Assembly (NCBI GenBank): GCA_022702545.1
Contig: JAHRBC010000006.1
Coordinates: forward strand, 1,302,001 to 1,366,000
Direction of reading: 5' to 3'
Length of the DNA stretch: 64,000 bases
Source of the DNA: Phycomyces nitens
Lineage: Eukaryota; Mucoromycota; Mucoromycetes; Mucorales; Phycomycetaceae
Position 1 is the first letter of the stretch, and each line of letters starts with the position of its first letter. Under the pieces are notes generated by a model, which did not search any database, was not told the DNA's origin, and saw only the letters and a program-made list of their open reading frames with translations. A program made the translations under genes and the position numbers. Positions 31,850 through 43,208 of this stretch are shown one piece after another.

Positions 31850-33000
31850 AAATTCGATGTGGGCCCTTGTAATTAATCTCTCTTTTTCCCTATATCCGCG
31901 CCAATTTACTTTTCTCTTTACACTCCCATAAACACAGGCTGATTCCGATGCATCCTTTCCACATTGCCCATCCAGGTTAACAATCATCAGTTAAACTCTC
32001 TGTAATCTTATAATTTATTCTGACTCTCTCTCTTTCTATCAATCTTATAGACCTCTTTGACTCACACATCTCATTATATTATACTGTCATCGGGACCATG
32101 GTAAAAAAGTCTTTTCAAATCAAAATTTTCCTTATCTGACTTTGTTTACTCTGCAATAGACCACCCCTGCCATTCACCCCATCTGCCTCTTCCATAATCT
32201 ACGGCTGCTATCATGATGGTAATGCCGTTTCTTGTTCTTTATACTTTTCTATAATATTATTTCCGTTTGCTCTTTTTATCTTATAGCCCTATTCCACCCG
32301 CATGGCCTATTATATAGCACCATCATCAGTGCCCAGGTAAAAAAAACTTTTTTGTGTCAAAAAAAAATAATTTTCTTTTCTAACGTTGCTTATTCTAATT
32401 TAGGCTATCACCATCACTGTCCACCCCATCTGCCTCTCTCATCATCTACGACTGGTTATCATAATGGTAATGCCGTTTCTTGGCCATTATTCTTTTCCAT
32501 AATATTATTCTGGCTATTTACTAATAATTTTTTATACTCTTAACAAGACACTATTATTGGCCGCCATATACCATCCCTCTACTATAATCACCAACTCTGT
32601 TTTTGGTATGTAAATAAATTTTTCTATCACTCAATTCACCCATATTAATTTATTTTATCCCATCTCTAGTCAATCCAATCATACAAGATGCCATGTCACA
32701 CAATTCAGCCCCTCTTTGTCCATTCTTATCCAATCTTTGCAATGTAAGTATAATATCCCTCGCATCTTGAATAGCACCCGCACTCTTGAATATATATCGC
32801 TAATATAACTTTTATTATATCAGAACACTACCGCAACCACCTAAATTGCCGCCAGACCCTATTTTCAGGTATTGTTCAGTAGAGAAGCACCCGATCCAAG
32901 TAGTATCAAGTAGGCTGGTAGAAGCGGCAAGGATAGACCATAATAGTATTAGAACTCGTGTATAGAACCATTCTATTCTTTCCAATAAACACAAATATAA
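31850..33000 (+). other. Micro-exon transcription unit of element C (two exon pairs)
   Basis: Inferred exons include 32051-32100 (50 nt), 32160-32218 (59 nt), 32287-32336 (50 nt) and 32404-32466 (63 nt). Then come a ~58-nt exon ending before GTATGTAAAT, a 74-90-nt exon ending TTTGCAAT before GTAAGT, and a ~45-nt exon ending TTTTCAG. AATAAA at 32984. Splice signals follow GTAA...CTAAC...TAG. The penultimate exon reads SHNSAPLCPFLSNLCN. The last has an in-frame stop here, so a protein product is doubtful. Confidence 0.6.
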
Positions 33001-33452
33001 ACCATAAACAACCTAATAAGTACGGGATATAAAATAATTGAGAGTATATCACTGGTCGAGAGTAATAAAGAGGATACCAAAATCAATAAATAATGGGCTA
33101 TCTACTGTAGGCAAAGTACCTTATACTACAGTTATGTGACTTCTCAAGGGTGTAGGCAAAGGAACCTTGCCATTCTATTTTTAATAGACTTATTGAATAT
33201 AATAAAATTAAAACTGAGATTTGCATAGGTAATTCTGGTATTCACTTCAAGTTGACATATTAAGAATACTAACTCCCCTTACTAGCATCACCCCTAGTGG
33301 ACTAAACACCAGTGTTTAGCGCGAAAATGCTCAGGCACCAAAGGTACCTTGTGCACTAGGCATTTGTTCACATAAACTCCAGTATATACCTTACCTTTGT
33401 CCAGGAATATACCTACCTATATACCAGTGTATATCAAATGGTTTTCCCAGTG

Positions 33453-33772
33453 CAATTGTTTAAAGAGGTAGAAAATGGTGCAATCCTGCAAGAAGGTGGC
33501 AAGGATTCACAAAAGAAATAGAAAAGGAAATAATATAAAAAAGGAAATAAATAAATGTGATAAAATAAAAACGAGAAAAAACTGGGAAGAAAGAAAAATA
33601 TAGAAACTTGGGGATCGCCCTGCCAATGTCACCTCACTGGAAACCCACCCAACTCACTCGGCTCGGACTTCTTACTCGGACTTGTCCGGCCACCGACCCC
33701 TCCTACATCTATGTCCGGGCCCTTGGTCCGGCTTCATGGTCAAAACAAAAACTGCCCACAACACACGTGTCA
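33453..33772 (-). repeat. Solo LTR, 5' part (interrupted by element C)
   Basis: Continues the LTR at 18610-19047. On the minus strand it opens TGACACGTGTGTTGTGGGCA, as in the LTRs at 60876 and 61630. Confidence 0.8.
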
Positions 33773-33775
33773 AAC

Positions 33776-34749
33776 TGACGCGTGTGGTACTTTGTTGTGT
33801 GTAGGAGGTGGACGAGAAAAGAAAGGTACGGGTAGTAATATGGATCGAAATCCGGAATAGAGGAAGAATAGGTTCAAAAACGGGGAAACGGGTACAAATA
33901 AGATAGTCGCTTTGTTACCAAAGTGACTACAAGAACAGGAATAAGAAATGCTTTCACAAAAGTGCAAGCAAAGGGGATACAAATATATGATATTAACTTC
34001 ATCACAGGTGAATCAATAACAAAATACAGCACAGGGATACAAATGAGAAATAAAAAAAAAGGGGTAGTCAATCTTCCAAGAAGACTTGACTAATACAAAT
34101 AAAAATATAAAGAACAACCAATCTTCCATGAAGACTTGGTAAGAAACAAAATATATCAGAAGAAATTCACAAGAAAGAATAAGGATTCAGACAACTTTGT
34201 CAGAGAAGAAACTTGTATCAGAATTCAACATTGTTTATTGAGTGTTTGATTTTGAGATATTTATACTAATTGTTGGATAAAATAATATACAATAAAATAA
34301 TAAAAAGATGTTATATGAAATCATAAAATAACATACGGAAGAGTTGACAGAAGATTGGATAGAATAGAATCAATAAAAATAAAAATAATAATAAAACTAA
34401 ATAAATGAGAAAATTGTTGGGAGATTTGTAGACTTGACTAACGAGAGATTCTTTACCAAAATTGTTAAAGAAGTGTACAACAAAACACAACACTAAATTT
34501 TAGTGTGAGTGGAAATCGAAAGAAAGGGAAAAAAGTTTTGTTAAGGAAAAATTAGAAAAATTGAAAGGCAAAAAAAAAAAAAAAAAATGTCAAAGGGAAA
34601 AGGTGCAAAGGTCCTCACCCGCCGTCGGCAAATGAAATAAATTGAGGACCACGTCACGACTACCTGCACCGTCAGTAACCTTGGCTACCCAAAATGGCCC
34701 AAAAATCGGGTTGCGACTGAGGCCGACAACACCACAACACACCGTGTCA
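33776..34749 (-). repeat. Solo LTR next to tRNA-Asp
   Basis: Minus-strand LTR opening TGACACGGTGTGTTG and closing CCACACGCGTCA, flanked by AAAC on both sides (33772-33775 and 34750-34753). Its 5' end lies 11 nt upstream of the mature tRNA-Asp. Confidence 0.8.
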
Positions 34750-34760
34750 AAACAAGCTCA

Positions 34761-34831
34761 TCTTCGATAGTATAGTGGTGAGTATCCCCGCCTGTCACGC
34801 GGGAGACCCGGGTTCAATTCCCGGTCGGAGA
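34761..34831 (+). tRNA. tRNA-Asp (GTC)
   Basis: Full cloverleaf. Acceptor TCTTCGA/TCGGAGA (one G-T pair), D-arm with A-box TAGTATAGTGG, anticodon stem CCCGC/GCGGG around loop CTGTCAC (anticodon GTC), T-arm CCGGG-TTCAATT-CCCGG (B-box GGTTCAATTCC). A T-rich Pol III terminator follows at about 34840. No intron. Confidence 0.96.
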
Positions 34832-34899
34832 GCTTGAATTTATTTTTGTTATTAGAGAGGTTTTGTGTCGTGCTTAATTTTGGTGAGACAAGTTCGAGT

Positions 34900-35275
34900 T
34901 GTCAGGTATCGATCTGGTATTTCTTTTCTGGCACTTGTAACTAAGTCGCAGAATCAATACCACTGGGGATCGTCAAGTTCAAATAATAGTTTTTAGGTAA
35001 TAGATAGATGGCTTTTTATTGATACAAATCCTTTTACTATTTATACAAAATGTAATTAGATTTATGGCTAAATGTATAGCTACGTTAATATGTCTTAGAT
35101 GGCTATTGTCCAGTAGAATATACTTAAGAGATATTCGCAATCTAAGACACTTGAGACATTTAGAAACATATATAGGGAAACCAATCGGCAAGGTCTTGAT
35201 CGTTTACCCAACAAGGTCAACCATTACTGGTTGCCTATCAAGAGCCGATTTCGGTTGCCGATGTCAACTCTGACA
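34900..35275 (+). repeat. Solo LTR X1
   Basis: 376 bp, TGTCAG...CTGACA, flanked by GAGT on both sides (34896-34899, 35276-35279). Inverted relative to its near-identical copy X2. Confidence 0.85.
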
Positions 35276-35284
35276 GAGTGACTT

Positions 35285-36259
35285 TGTCGTGCCTGAATTA
35301 ATGTCAGCCAATCAGGATGACAATTACACAGAGTTCTCTTTTGAGAACGACGACCGAATTGATTCCCTTTTGCTCTCTGAAGACCTAGAAGACATTAGTT
35401 ATAACAAAAGTAGATTAGAAACCGAAACAGACATTTATGATGGCTGAGTGGGTTTAGAAAAGATATAAAAGAGGACAATATTTCATTGAATAAAAAGTAT
35501 CTATCTTCTATCCTCTTTTTACTCTTTTATCCTCGTTTACGATTCCCAGTGGGTTTGACCAATATTGGCTGTGTTCTTCCTGTCAGAGTTGACATCGGCA
35601 ACCGAAATCGGCTCTTGATAGGCAACCAGTAATGGTTGACCTTGTTGGGTAAATGATCAAGACCTTGCCGATTGGTTTCCCTATATATGTTTCTAAATGT
35701 CTCAAGTGTCTTAGATTGCGAATATCTCTTAAGTATATTCTACTGGACAATAGCCATCTAAGACATATTAACGTAGCTATACATTTAGCCATAAATCTAA
35801 TTACATTTTGTATAAATAGTAAAAGGATTTGTATCAATAAAAAGCCATCTATCTATTACCTAAAAACTATTATTTGAACTTGACGATCCCCAGTGGTATT
35901 GATTCTGCGACTTAGTTACAAGTGCCAGAAAAGAAATACCAGATCGATACCTGACATTCCAATGCTATAACACAGCCAATATTGGTCAAACCCACTGGGA
36001 ATCGTAAACGAGGATAAAAGAGTAAAAAGAGGATAGAAGATAGATACTTTTTATTCAATGAAATATTGTTCTCTTTTATATCTTTTCTAAACCCACTCAG
36101 CTATCATAAATGTCTGTTTCGGTTTCTAATCTACTTTTGTTATAACTAATGTCTTCTAGGTCTTCAGAGAGCAAAAGGGAATCAATTCGGTCGTCGTTCT
36201 CAAAAGAGAACTCTGTGTAATTGTCATCCTGATTGGCTGACATTAATTCAGGCACGACA
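35285..36259. mobile_element. Foldback element Y: near-perfect 595-bp hairpin
   Basis: Two 291-bp inverted arms (35285-35575 and 35969-36259) with only 13 bp between them once LTR X2 is removed. Flanked by ACTT on both sides (35281-35284, 36260-36263). Arms open TGTCGTGCCTGAATTAATG and carry a TATA-like GATATAAAAG and AATAAA, so they look like two LTRs fused head to head. No coding sequence. Confidence 0.85.
35581..35956 (-). repeat. Solo LTR X2 in the centre of hairpin Y
   Basis: 376 bp, flanked by TTCC on both sides (35577-35580, 35957-35960). Reverse complement of X1 with few differences. Confidence 0.87.
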
Positions 36260-36560
36260 ACTTGTCTTTACAAATCAAGCAGGATTAGAAATGATTATTC
36301 ATCTGTTTGTAATTTTAGAAATTGGTAATCCGTTTATAATAATTTTGTAAGAACATTAGACACCTCTTCAGTCTAGTCAAAGATGAATAATCATTTAGAA
36401 AACTATATAAGATATCCCAATTCAAAACAATAAAAATTATCTTTTATCCTCTCTCTTATTTTGAATACTCCTGTATATTAAAGCTTGACTAATTCGATTA
36501 TGTTTACAGTGAATTGGAAGATAGCCTAGATCAGGAACGACATTTGTTGTGTCAGACATT

Positions 36561-36654
36561 TGTCGTGCCTAATTTTGGTGAAACAAGCTCTAGTGACTTG
36601 TCTTTACAAATGAGGCATGATTTGAAATGATTATTCATCTGTTTGTAATTTTCA
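36561..36654 (+). repeat. Solo LTR Z1, 5' part (interrupted by element F)
   Basis: Opens TGTCGTGCCTAATTTTGG, as Z0. Continues at 57962. The intact junction (GTAATTTTAGAAATTGG) survives in Z0 at about 36310-36330. Confidence 0.75.
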
Positions 36655-36849
36655 CTGGAAAAACCCCTCAATTTCACCTAGTATAAATGGTGCAGATGGG
36701 TACTAGAAACATAGAGCTTTTTTTCATCTCAGACATTATTTTTTTTAAAAATAAAAAGTATAATTTTGATGCATCCTATTGGTTCGGGCAAAGGATCAAA
36801 GAACAATAGCCTTTTTCTTGTCTATAAAATGACAGCAAATAAAAATATG

Positions 36850-36866
36850 TAGCACTTGTTTCCTTT
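36850..36866 (+). promoter_or_regulatory. Conserved 5' motif of tnp2 (element F)
   Basis: GTAGCACTTGTTTCCTT, one base different from A and B, 30 nt before the ATG at 36896. Confidence 0.5.
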
Positions 36867-36895
36867 TTTATCTCACAATCAAATAATATAAACTA

Positions 36896-36977
36896 TGTCT
36901 TCTATTTCCGCACAAAATACCACCACCTGTTACTGCAACAATTGCAGCAATAACCAGCAAGGATTTGTGGTGATCCA
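36896..36977 (+). pseudogene. tnp2 exon 1 remnant of element F
   Basis: MSSISAQNTTTCYCNNC followed by QQGFVVIQ matches the zinc-finger exon of the other elements. Homology ends near 36977, before the His-containing part. 36978-37146 shows no recognised feature. Confidence 0.65.
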
Positions 36978-37594
36978 GCCTTATCAGTGTATATTTTACA
37001 TATACAAAAGCTATAAGTGCAGATTAGCTGAGAGCTAATAAAGTACGATAAAGGAATTATAGCAATGCATCAGAATAATAGTAACACAGACGTAGAGCTC
37101 AGAAGCTTATCATATATAATATCTTAATGTGGTAAAAGACCACATACACTGGGAAAACGGTAAAAGTAGATCATGTGTAAAACTGTAAATAAATATGTGA
37201 AAAGTCGCGAATTTTCTATGGTAAAACACAGATATGACAGATAGGAGAACCTAGGTTCCTATCAGGTTGTAAGACTCGAAATAAACATGGTAAAAGTTGT
37301 GACAGCAAACGGAATAAAGGTTTGTTAGCATTTTTGGCATGCTTAACTGACTTGATATACTCAATTGTTACATCCGACATTATGTTTTTGGTGTACAGGT
37401 ATTGTGTTTACATCTTGAAAGGGCGATCTTATTGTTGTTTTTCATACGCTAATAGTGAGGGTTTATTATTGTTTACCCATTCAAACTGCCAGTATTGACC
37501 ACTCTTTGAAACTCATTATTGTATAATCAAGCAATAATTACTCTTTCCATCATTTTATACCCTGTACTTAAAAGGTTTATGGTTTATATTTGTG

Positions 37595-38420
37595 TTTATT
37601 GGAAAGAATAGAATGGTTCTATACACAAGCTCTAATACTATTACTGTCTATCCTTGCCGCTTCTACCAGCCTATTTGATATTACTTGGATCGGATACTTC
37701 TCTACTGAACAATACCTGAAAATAGGGACCAATGGCGATTTGGGTGGTTGCGGCAGTATCCTAATACAATAAAAGTTATATTAGTGACATATATTCAAAA
37801 GTGCGGGTGCTATTCAAGATGCAAGGGATATTATACTTACATTGCAAGGATTGAATAAGAATGGGCAAAGAGGGGCAGAGTTGTGCGGCATGGCATCTTG
37901 TATGATTAGATTGACTAGAGATGGGATAAAATAAATTAATATGGGTGAATTGAGTGATAGAAAAATCGATTTACATACCAAAAACAGAGTTGGCAATTAT
38001 AGTAGAGGGATGGTATATGGCGGCCAACAATAACTTTTTAAGAATATAGAAAAGTATTAGTAAATAGCCAGAATAATATTAGGGAAAAGCACAAAGACCA
38101 AGAAACGGCATTACCATTATGATAACCAGTCGTAGATGATGAAGGAGGCAGATGGGGTAGACAGTGATGGCGGCGGCCTATTGTAGAATAACAAACGTTG
38201 AGAAAAAAGAAATTGGACACGAAAAGATTTTATTTACCCTGGCACTGATGATGGCACCATATAATAGGCTGTACAAGTGGAAGAGGTCTACAGGATAGAA
38301 AGAGACAATCAGAATAACTTGCAAGATGGCACCGGCACATGTAACTGACCATGATTAGTCTAGATGGGCAATGTAGAGAGAATGTATTGGGATGAGTATA
38401 CATTTATAAAGAAGCCATTA
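37595..38420 (-). other. Micro-exon transcription unit of element B (one exon pair)
   Basis: Minus strand. One 50-nt exon ending GTGCCAGG, one 63-nt exon ending TTATCATAATG, then 55, 74 and 45 nt exons, each with GT donors and AG acceptors; polyadenylation signal at 37595-37600. The 74-nt exon reads NLIIQDAMPHNSAPLCPFLF then NPCN, and the last DTAATTQIAIGPYFQ. The first candidate exon opens ATGTATACTCATCCC, but its length differs from other copies by non-multiples of three. Confidence 0.6.
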
Positions 38421-38748
38421 ATTTGTTAGTATAAAGAATGTCTTATTAGAAACCCACGTAGAGATAAAACAACAGAGATAAGAAGATAGAACAAAAAGAA
38501 AGAAAGAAATGATATTTAATTTCAAGCAGAGATCCAAAATTATTTTTTTATTAATTTATACAGAGTATACAAAGGGTAATTAGGAATCTGTTTATTAAAC
38601 TCATCTGTGTATATAAAGACCATCTATTTACAATTGAATCGACCCTCCTGCACTCGCAAACCAAGTATTTTGTATGTAAAGAGTAGAGTCTATAATTTAT
38701 AAAGAGAATATAAAGCTAATTTTGAAAACATATGATATTCTATAGACC

Positions 38749-39935
38749 ATGGCACCAAGATCCACTCCCACTTCTCGCTCAACCGATGAGCAACTCCAAT
38801 TGTTGGAGACCTTGCGGGATATTCAAAACATCCTTGTCAGGGTAGATTCTCGCATTGGCACCAGCATCGAAGGCAACGCCAGTACTGTCGAGGCTATTGA
38901 CAGTTTGGCTGAGTTGGTGGCTGCCAACAACAGTGCAGTTCCTGCCGCCGAGCTTGCTTCTGCCTTTGGTGAGGAGCTATTCACCATTGTTGGCCCTGCT
39001 CCTGGTCCTGTTGCCATCCCTGCCACTGGCCCAGCTCCCATCATCCCGGCTGTGGTGGAGTATAACCCTGGTGCCGCCACAGAAGCGTTTGTAAGTATTA
39101 ATATTCTCAATAGCTTACCAATTCATTGGCTTATAAAAATTTAATAGCGACATATACGAGACTATCTGTGGAGGCCCAATTTCAGGTCAAACAACCCAGC
39201 TATGGTGCAAGCCAACAACAACAGGCCCAGGTGGAGAACGGAGGTTCATTTCAATGAATCTCCCAACAAGGAGTTGGTTCTTGAACTCCTTGCCTACCTG
39301 GGCCCAACGTTCATCAACACTGGCTTGCGCCAAAGGGATCTTCGGGACAGTGTCTACCGGAACTTTTGCGGAAGGCGTCCCCAGGAGAGGGCGTCTCCTG
39401 AGGCACGGGTAGCCGCAAATGCTCGTGCCAGAAAAGCCGGCCGGGAAGCTGATGTATGTAATAGTATAGCATCTAAAAGACTTGAGATTGAAAAACAATA
39501 TTAAACATATGTTTGATTAGCATTTCCATCGCCGTCGAATGGCATACCTCTCCAACAAGGATGCCATTGACAATGCGATAGGCAATGATTGCTCAGCACT
39601 CATCCAAAACGCAGCAATGTCTGAGGGTGAGTCTGAGGATGAGTTTCCTGGAGTTCCTGGCCGGCGGATGATCTGCACAGTACGCCCAGGCTGGAGGAGC
39701 GATGAGGTAACATATTATTTAAATAAATTTTTTTATTGCTTTTGAATCATAAAATAATATTCTAATGAATGTATATTAGTTCAATCAGTTGATTGAGTTG
39801 TTGGACTTGTACTCGCTCCTTGGCTTGGGTGTCAACGTGCGCCAAATGCTCCCAAGAGTATTTGGCCGCGTTGCGGATTTAGCAGTCCCTGAGGGGCTTT
39901 CTTCCTCCCTTCCTCAATGGTCACTGAGACAATAA
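38749..39935 (+). CDS. CACTA gene 2 of element B (unknown function)
   Basis: Exons 38749-39090, 39148-39453, 39521-39706 and 39780-39935; phase-0 introns; 329 residues, open to TAA. Exons 2-4 have exactly the sizes of element A (306, 186, 156 nt). Conserved blocks: FRSNNPAMVQANN, WRTEVHFNESPNKELV, SEGESEDE, RPGWRSDE and a C-terminal LPQWSLRQ. The N-terminus is different and Ala/Pro-rich. The product is unknown; a DNA-binding accessory role is inferred only from position and basic composition. It is convergent with tnp2. Confidence 0.8.
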
Positions 39936-40072
39936 AACATTTTCTTTTTCTCTTAATTTTCACCCTGTTTCACATATGCGCTATTTGGACTATATGTATA
40001 TTTTACTTGGCTTTGTTTTGTTTTTTGCTTCTTTAAAAGAGAGAGAGAGAGAGAGAAAAGTTTTATTTGTAT

Positions 40073-43000
40073 TTATGCATATATTTTTTTTGGCAGTGGA
40101 ATGACCAGCATCCTTGTGTTGTTTTCAATTTTTAATTCGGCCGTAGCCACTTCCAAGAGAATCCTGTGCACTGGCAAGATGCTGTCGAACGTGTTTGGCG
40201 CAAAACCAGGGAGGCAGACGTCAACTTGCTCAACTGGTCTGAGATTGTCAGGATCTGGAACAAGCCAGTGGACGAATGCAAACACATGTTGCTTGTGGTG
40301 GAAATGAGGGCGGCTGTTGGAGGGGCTGGGAGGAGGAACGAAGTTGTGGGCGAACAGGTATTGGATTTCTCCTGTGTACGCGTTTGTCTTTCTACCCTCG
40401 AAATCCAGAAAAAGAGCTTGGATATATGACCCGCGACTGCCAGATCCACCTTTGCCCTTGTATGTCTGACCAAGAAGATCAATGGCCTTGATCTTTGTGA
40501 TTTGGTCATTGACAAAGAATGGTGATGAAGATGCATGGAGGTAGTCAACAAGGTGCTCATTGTCATATGCTCTCTTGTAATATTCTAGGAGATGGGGATA
40601 GTCAATATCACCCATCTGTGTTGTTGCTGTTGCTGTTGGTAAAGGTAATGCTGACGGAGGGAGAGCTTCATTACCCTTAATTGTAAGACTGACATCCAAC
40701 GAGGCTTGCAGGAATGCGTCAAGACGGAAACGGCATTGAGGTGCTGGTGCTGGGGCTGGGGCTACTATAAAAGTATTGGACAAGGAGGTGAGTTTTTTCA
40801 ATAGTACTTTGAAGGGGACTTGGCTCTGACATGTAAGTCTTTGCACAAGATCACCCTTATACATATTTTCAGTAAAACTTTTTATGTATGTTGATTCAAA
40901 CCCATCTCTCCTGTTTGTATCAACATTCTTCAACAACCCATTATATTGCTCGAACCCAAAGAGCCAATAACCATACACTGGTCCAAAATCACGAACAGTG
41001 TCGCGAAGATGGAGGTGTAGGTGCATGTTGCAGGTGAGGATGGTACTAGGGTATTGTTGTTCACACTCCAGACCGAACTTCTCCAGGTGACTATGGGCCT
41101 CATCAAGTTCGTCAAAAGTGATGGTAGGCTTGGTGAGGAGACGGCAGGCATCAACAAAGCTGATCCAATTCTTGAACTTTGTTCCAGAAAAAACAGGCCG
41201 CAGCAGAACAGGAGAGTAAATCAACACCCAGGACTTCCACTCGTCGGCTTTCATTTGGGGAAACCCCTTTCCGATCTTCATCTTCAACATGGTATATCCC
41301 ACAGGCAACACCATTGTCTCTGCCACCTTTTGCATCTGACAAAGATCCCGGTCTGTGATCAGACCACTGGCGGTCCATGTCTCGACCATCCTCTTGGCCG
41401 TACCCAGGAATAGGTTGTGCATGGGATCAATGATCGTTCCACGTACTAGATCAAAGTATCCAAGGCGGTGCAGCTGCGACCATCGAACACCATTTTCGAC
41501 CTCCAGCTGGTGCCTTTCTGAGGGCGTACTTGCACTCTTCCACTCCTCAGCATGCACCTGGTTTTCTTCACCATTGGCAAGCCTCCACTTGACAAACTCG
41601 AACCCACGAAAGTCCACATGGCTCGTGCCTTCCAGACAGGAGAAACTGTGACTGCACTTATAGCATGCCCGAGTGCTGTTATGGGCTGTGAAGCCACTAG
41701 TCTTCCTGGCAGCAGGGATGTCGCAGGCGACCATCATCAAGGCAGCACGGACAACCACAGAAGAAGGGCACTCAAACGTTGGGATGGAAACACCAACGTA
41801 CAGCTGGTTCAGGTCATTGACCAGCGGCTCCAGGTAGCTGTTTATCTCGTCTGATTTTGGCTCCTTCGGCCCAGGCATCAGGCCAACAAGGATGATATTC
41901 TCGGGCTTGAACCGCTCAGCCCTAGGAAGATTGTTTATTGCCAAGTAGATTGCTCCACAGGAATAAGTCACCCCATCGAATGGCTGAAACCAATCGATGT
42001 TCAATGTCAGCATCAATGAACGTGGGTCAGCAACAAAGGAGACACCATCCTTATCCTTCAGGTCCTTCCACATGGCACCATCGTACACATCGCACATGGT
42101 GTCCATGACCTTAAGCTCTTTGTTCCAATGGCGGATATTGGCCTCAAAATCCGGGCGGAGGAAAAGGACACTCAACGCCTGCTTGACGGACTGATAGTGG
42201 AATTGGCGTCTTGGAACCAAAGTACCAGAAGAGGACGCCTTCATCAACTTGCACCCACAGGAAGAGCGGGAACCAACCTTGGATGAGTTACAGAACTCAG
42301 GAACAGACCCAGCTTCCTCGTACACCTTGTGGCAATCCTGGCACACAACAGATTTCTTTATTCCTTTGGTCAAGGCTGAGAAACCCGTCATCTTTTGGAG
42401 ACCAGGAAGGCTAGAGGGCAATTGGAAATCCTGCTCGTAGATCTTCAAGAGCTCGTTGATGAACTCGATCAAGACAACAGCACCCTTGTTGACCACGTAT
42501 CGGGATGCAAACAGGACCACAAATATGGCAATGGACCTGTGCACTGGATTCTCTGGCATCTCGGGGAGGAAAAGGGGTCTATTTTAAAATGATAATTATT
42601 AACACTCAATTTTTTCAGGTTCTTTTTTCTTTATTCAACACTCGCCTTCACTGCTAAGATCCTCGACTTCAATCTCCTCGACGTCGTCACTATCACTGTC
42701 TTCGGCATTGCTCTCCTCTTCATTGTTGCTGTCATTGCCATTCACCTCATTGGCAGCTGAATCATCGCCATCCAGCATCAGCTCAGATTCCACGACGGGT
42801 GAGTGGGAAAAATCATTCTGTCTTTCCATAGAACCGGATTGATGGGTTGTGATAGCTACATATAGAATACAATAGCTTGTTACTATCTGCTGCTCTTCAA
42901 ATAAATATTCCTTATGTTCAATATCAATCTCCACCATTTCTCTTTGTCTTTCTGTGTTTAATAAAAAACTGTGTTATTATACAAGGGCCAAAAAACAATA

Positions 43001-43163
43001 CCAAAATCATCATACCCATCACAATTCTTTCAAGTTTGTCAATTCTTGCTCTCTTATTATGACGCTGAGAGGTTCTCTTTGTTACCAGACTGTAACCTTG
43101 GGCGTTACCATTGCATTTAGTGCAATAACAGGCCTCGTTGCGAAGTTGAGTAATAGAAGACAT
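40073..43163 (-). pseudogene. tnp2 transposase of element B, catalytic exon open but splicing impaired
   Basis: Exons on the minus strand: 43163-43016 (148 nt; EACYCTKC ... QRHNKRARID), 42951-42916 (ERQREMVEIDIE), 42855-42646 (acidic) and 42578-40073. The catalytic exon is open for 828 residues from ATG 42559, with LNIDWFQPFDG, LVGLMPGPKEPKSDEINSYL, VACDIPAARK, CYKC, DPMHNLFLGTAKRMVETW and GPVYGYWLFGFEQYNG. Two donors look damaged: AT instead of GT after exon 2 (retention would stay open) and GC after exon 3. Joining exons 3 and 4 by homology is one base out of frame. A shorter protein from the internal ATG is possible. Confidence 0.82.
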
Positions 43164-43191
43164 ATTGTATGCTTTTGAATATTAAGATAAT

Positions 43192-43208
43192 AAGGAAACA
43201 AGTGTTAC
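43192..43208 (-). promoter_or_regulatory. Conserved 5' motif of tnp2 (element B)
   Basis: Minus-strand GTAACACTTGTTTCCTT, 29 nt before the tnp2 ATG at 43163. Confidence 0.5.

Larger units (their letters stand above)
19048..33452 (+). mobile_element. CACTA element C, containing nested element A
   Basis: Starts CACTGGAAAAACGG and ends CCATTTGATATACACTGG-type sequence in reverse (GGTTTTCCCAGTG). It is flanked by the 3-bp duplication CAA (19045-19047 and 33453-33455). The related LTR at 60876-61628 shows the empty site (CAATTGTC at 61191-61198). Order: tnp2 (+), gene 2 (-), micro-exon unit (+). Without A it is about 6.8 kb. A near-identical copy, C', lies at 44642-57628. Subterminal ACTGG repeats occur at both ends. 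Confidence 0.93.
34866..36542 (+). repeat. Solo LTR Z0 with nested insertions
   Basis: Opens TGTCGTGCTTAATTTTGG and closes GGAACGACA, flanked by the 4-bp duplication TTTG (34862-34865 and 36543-36546). Interrupted by LTR X1 and by foldback element Y. Contains AATAAA near 36426. Confidence 0.75.
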
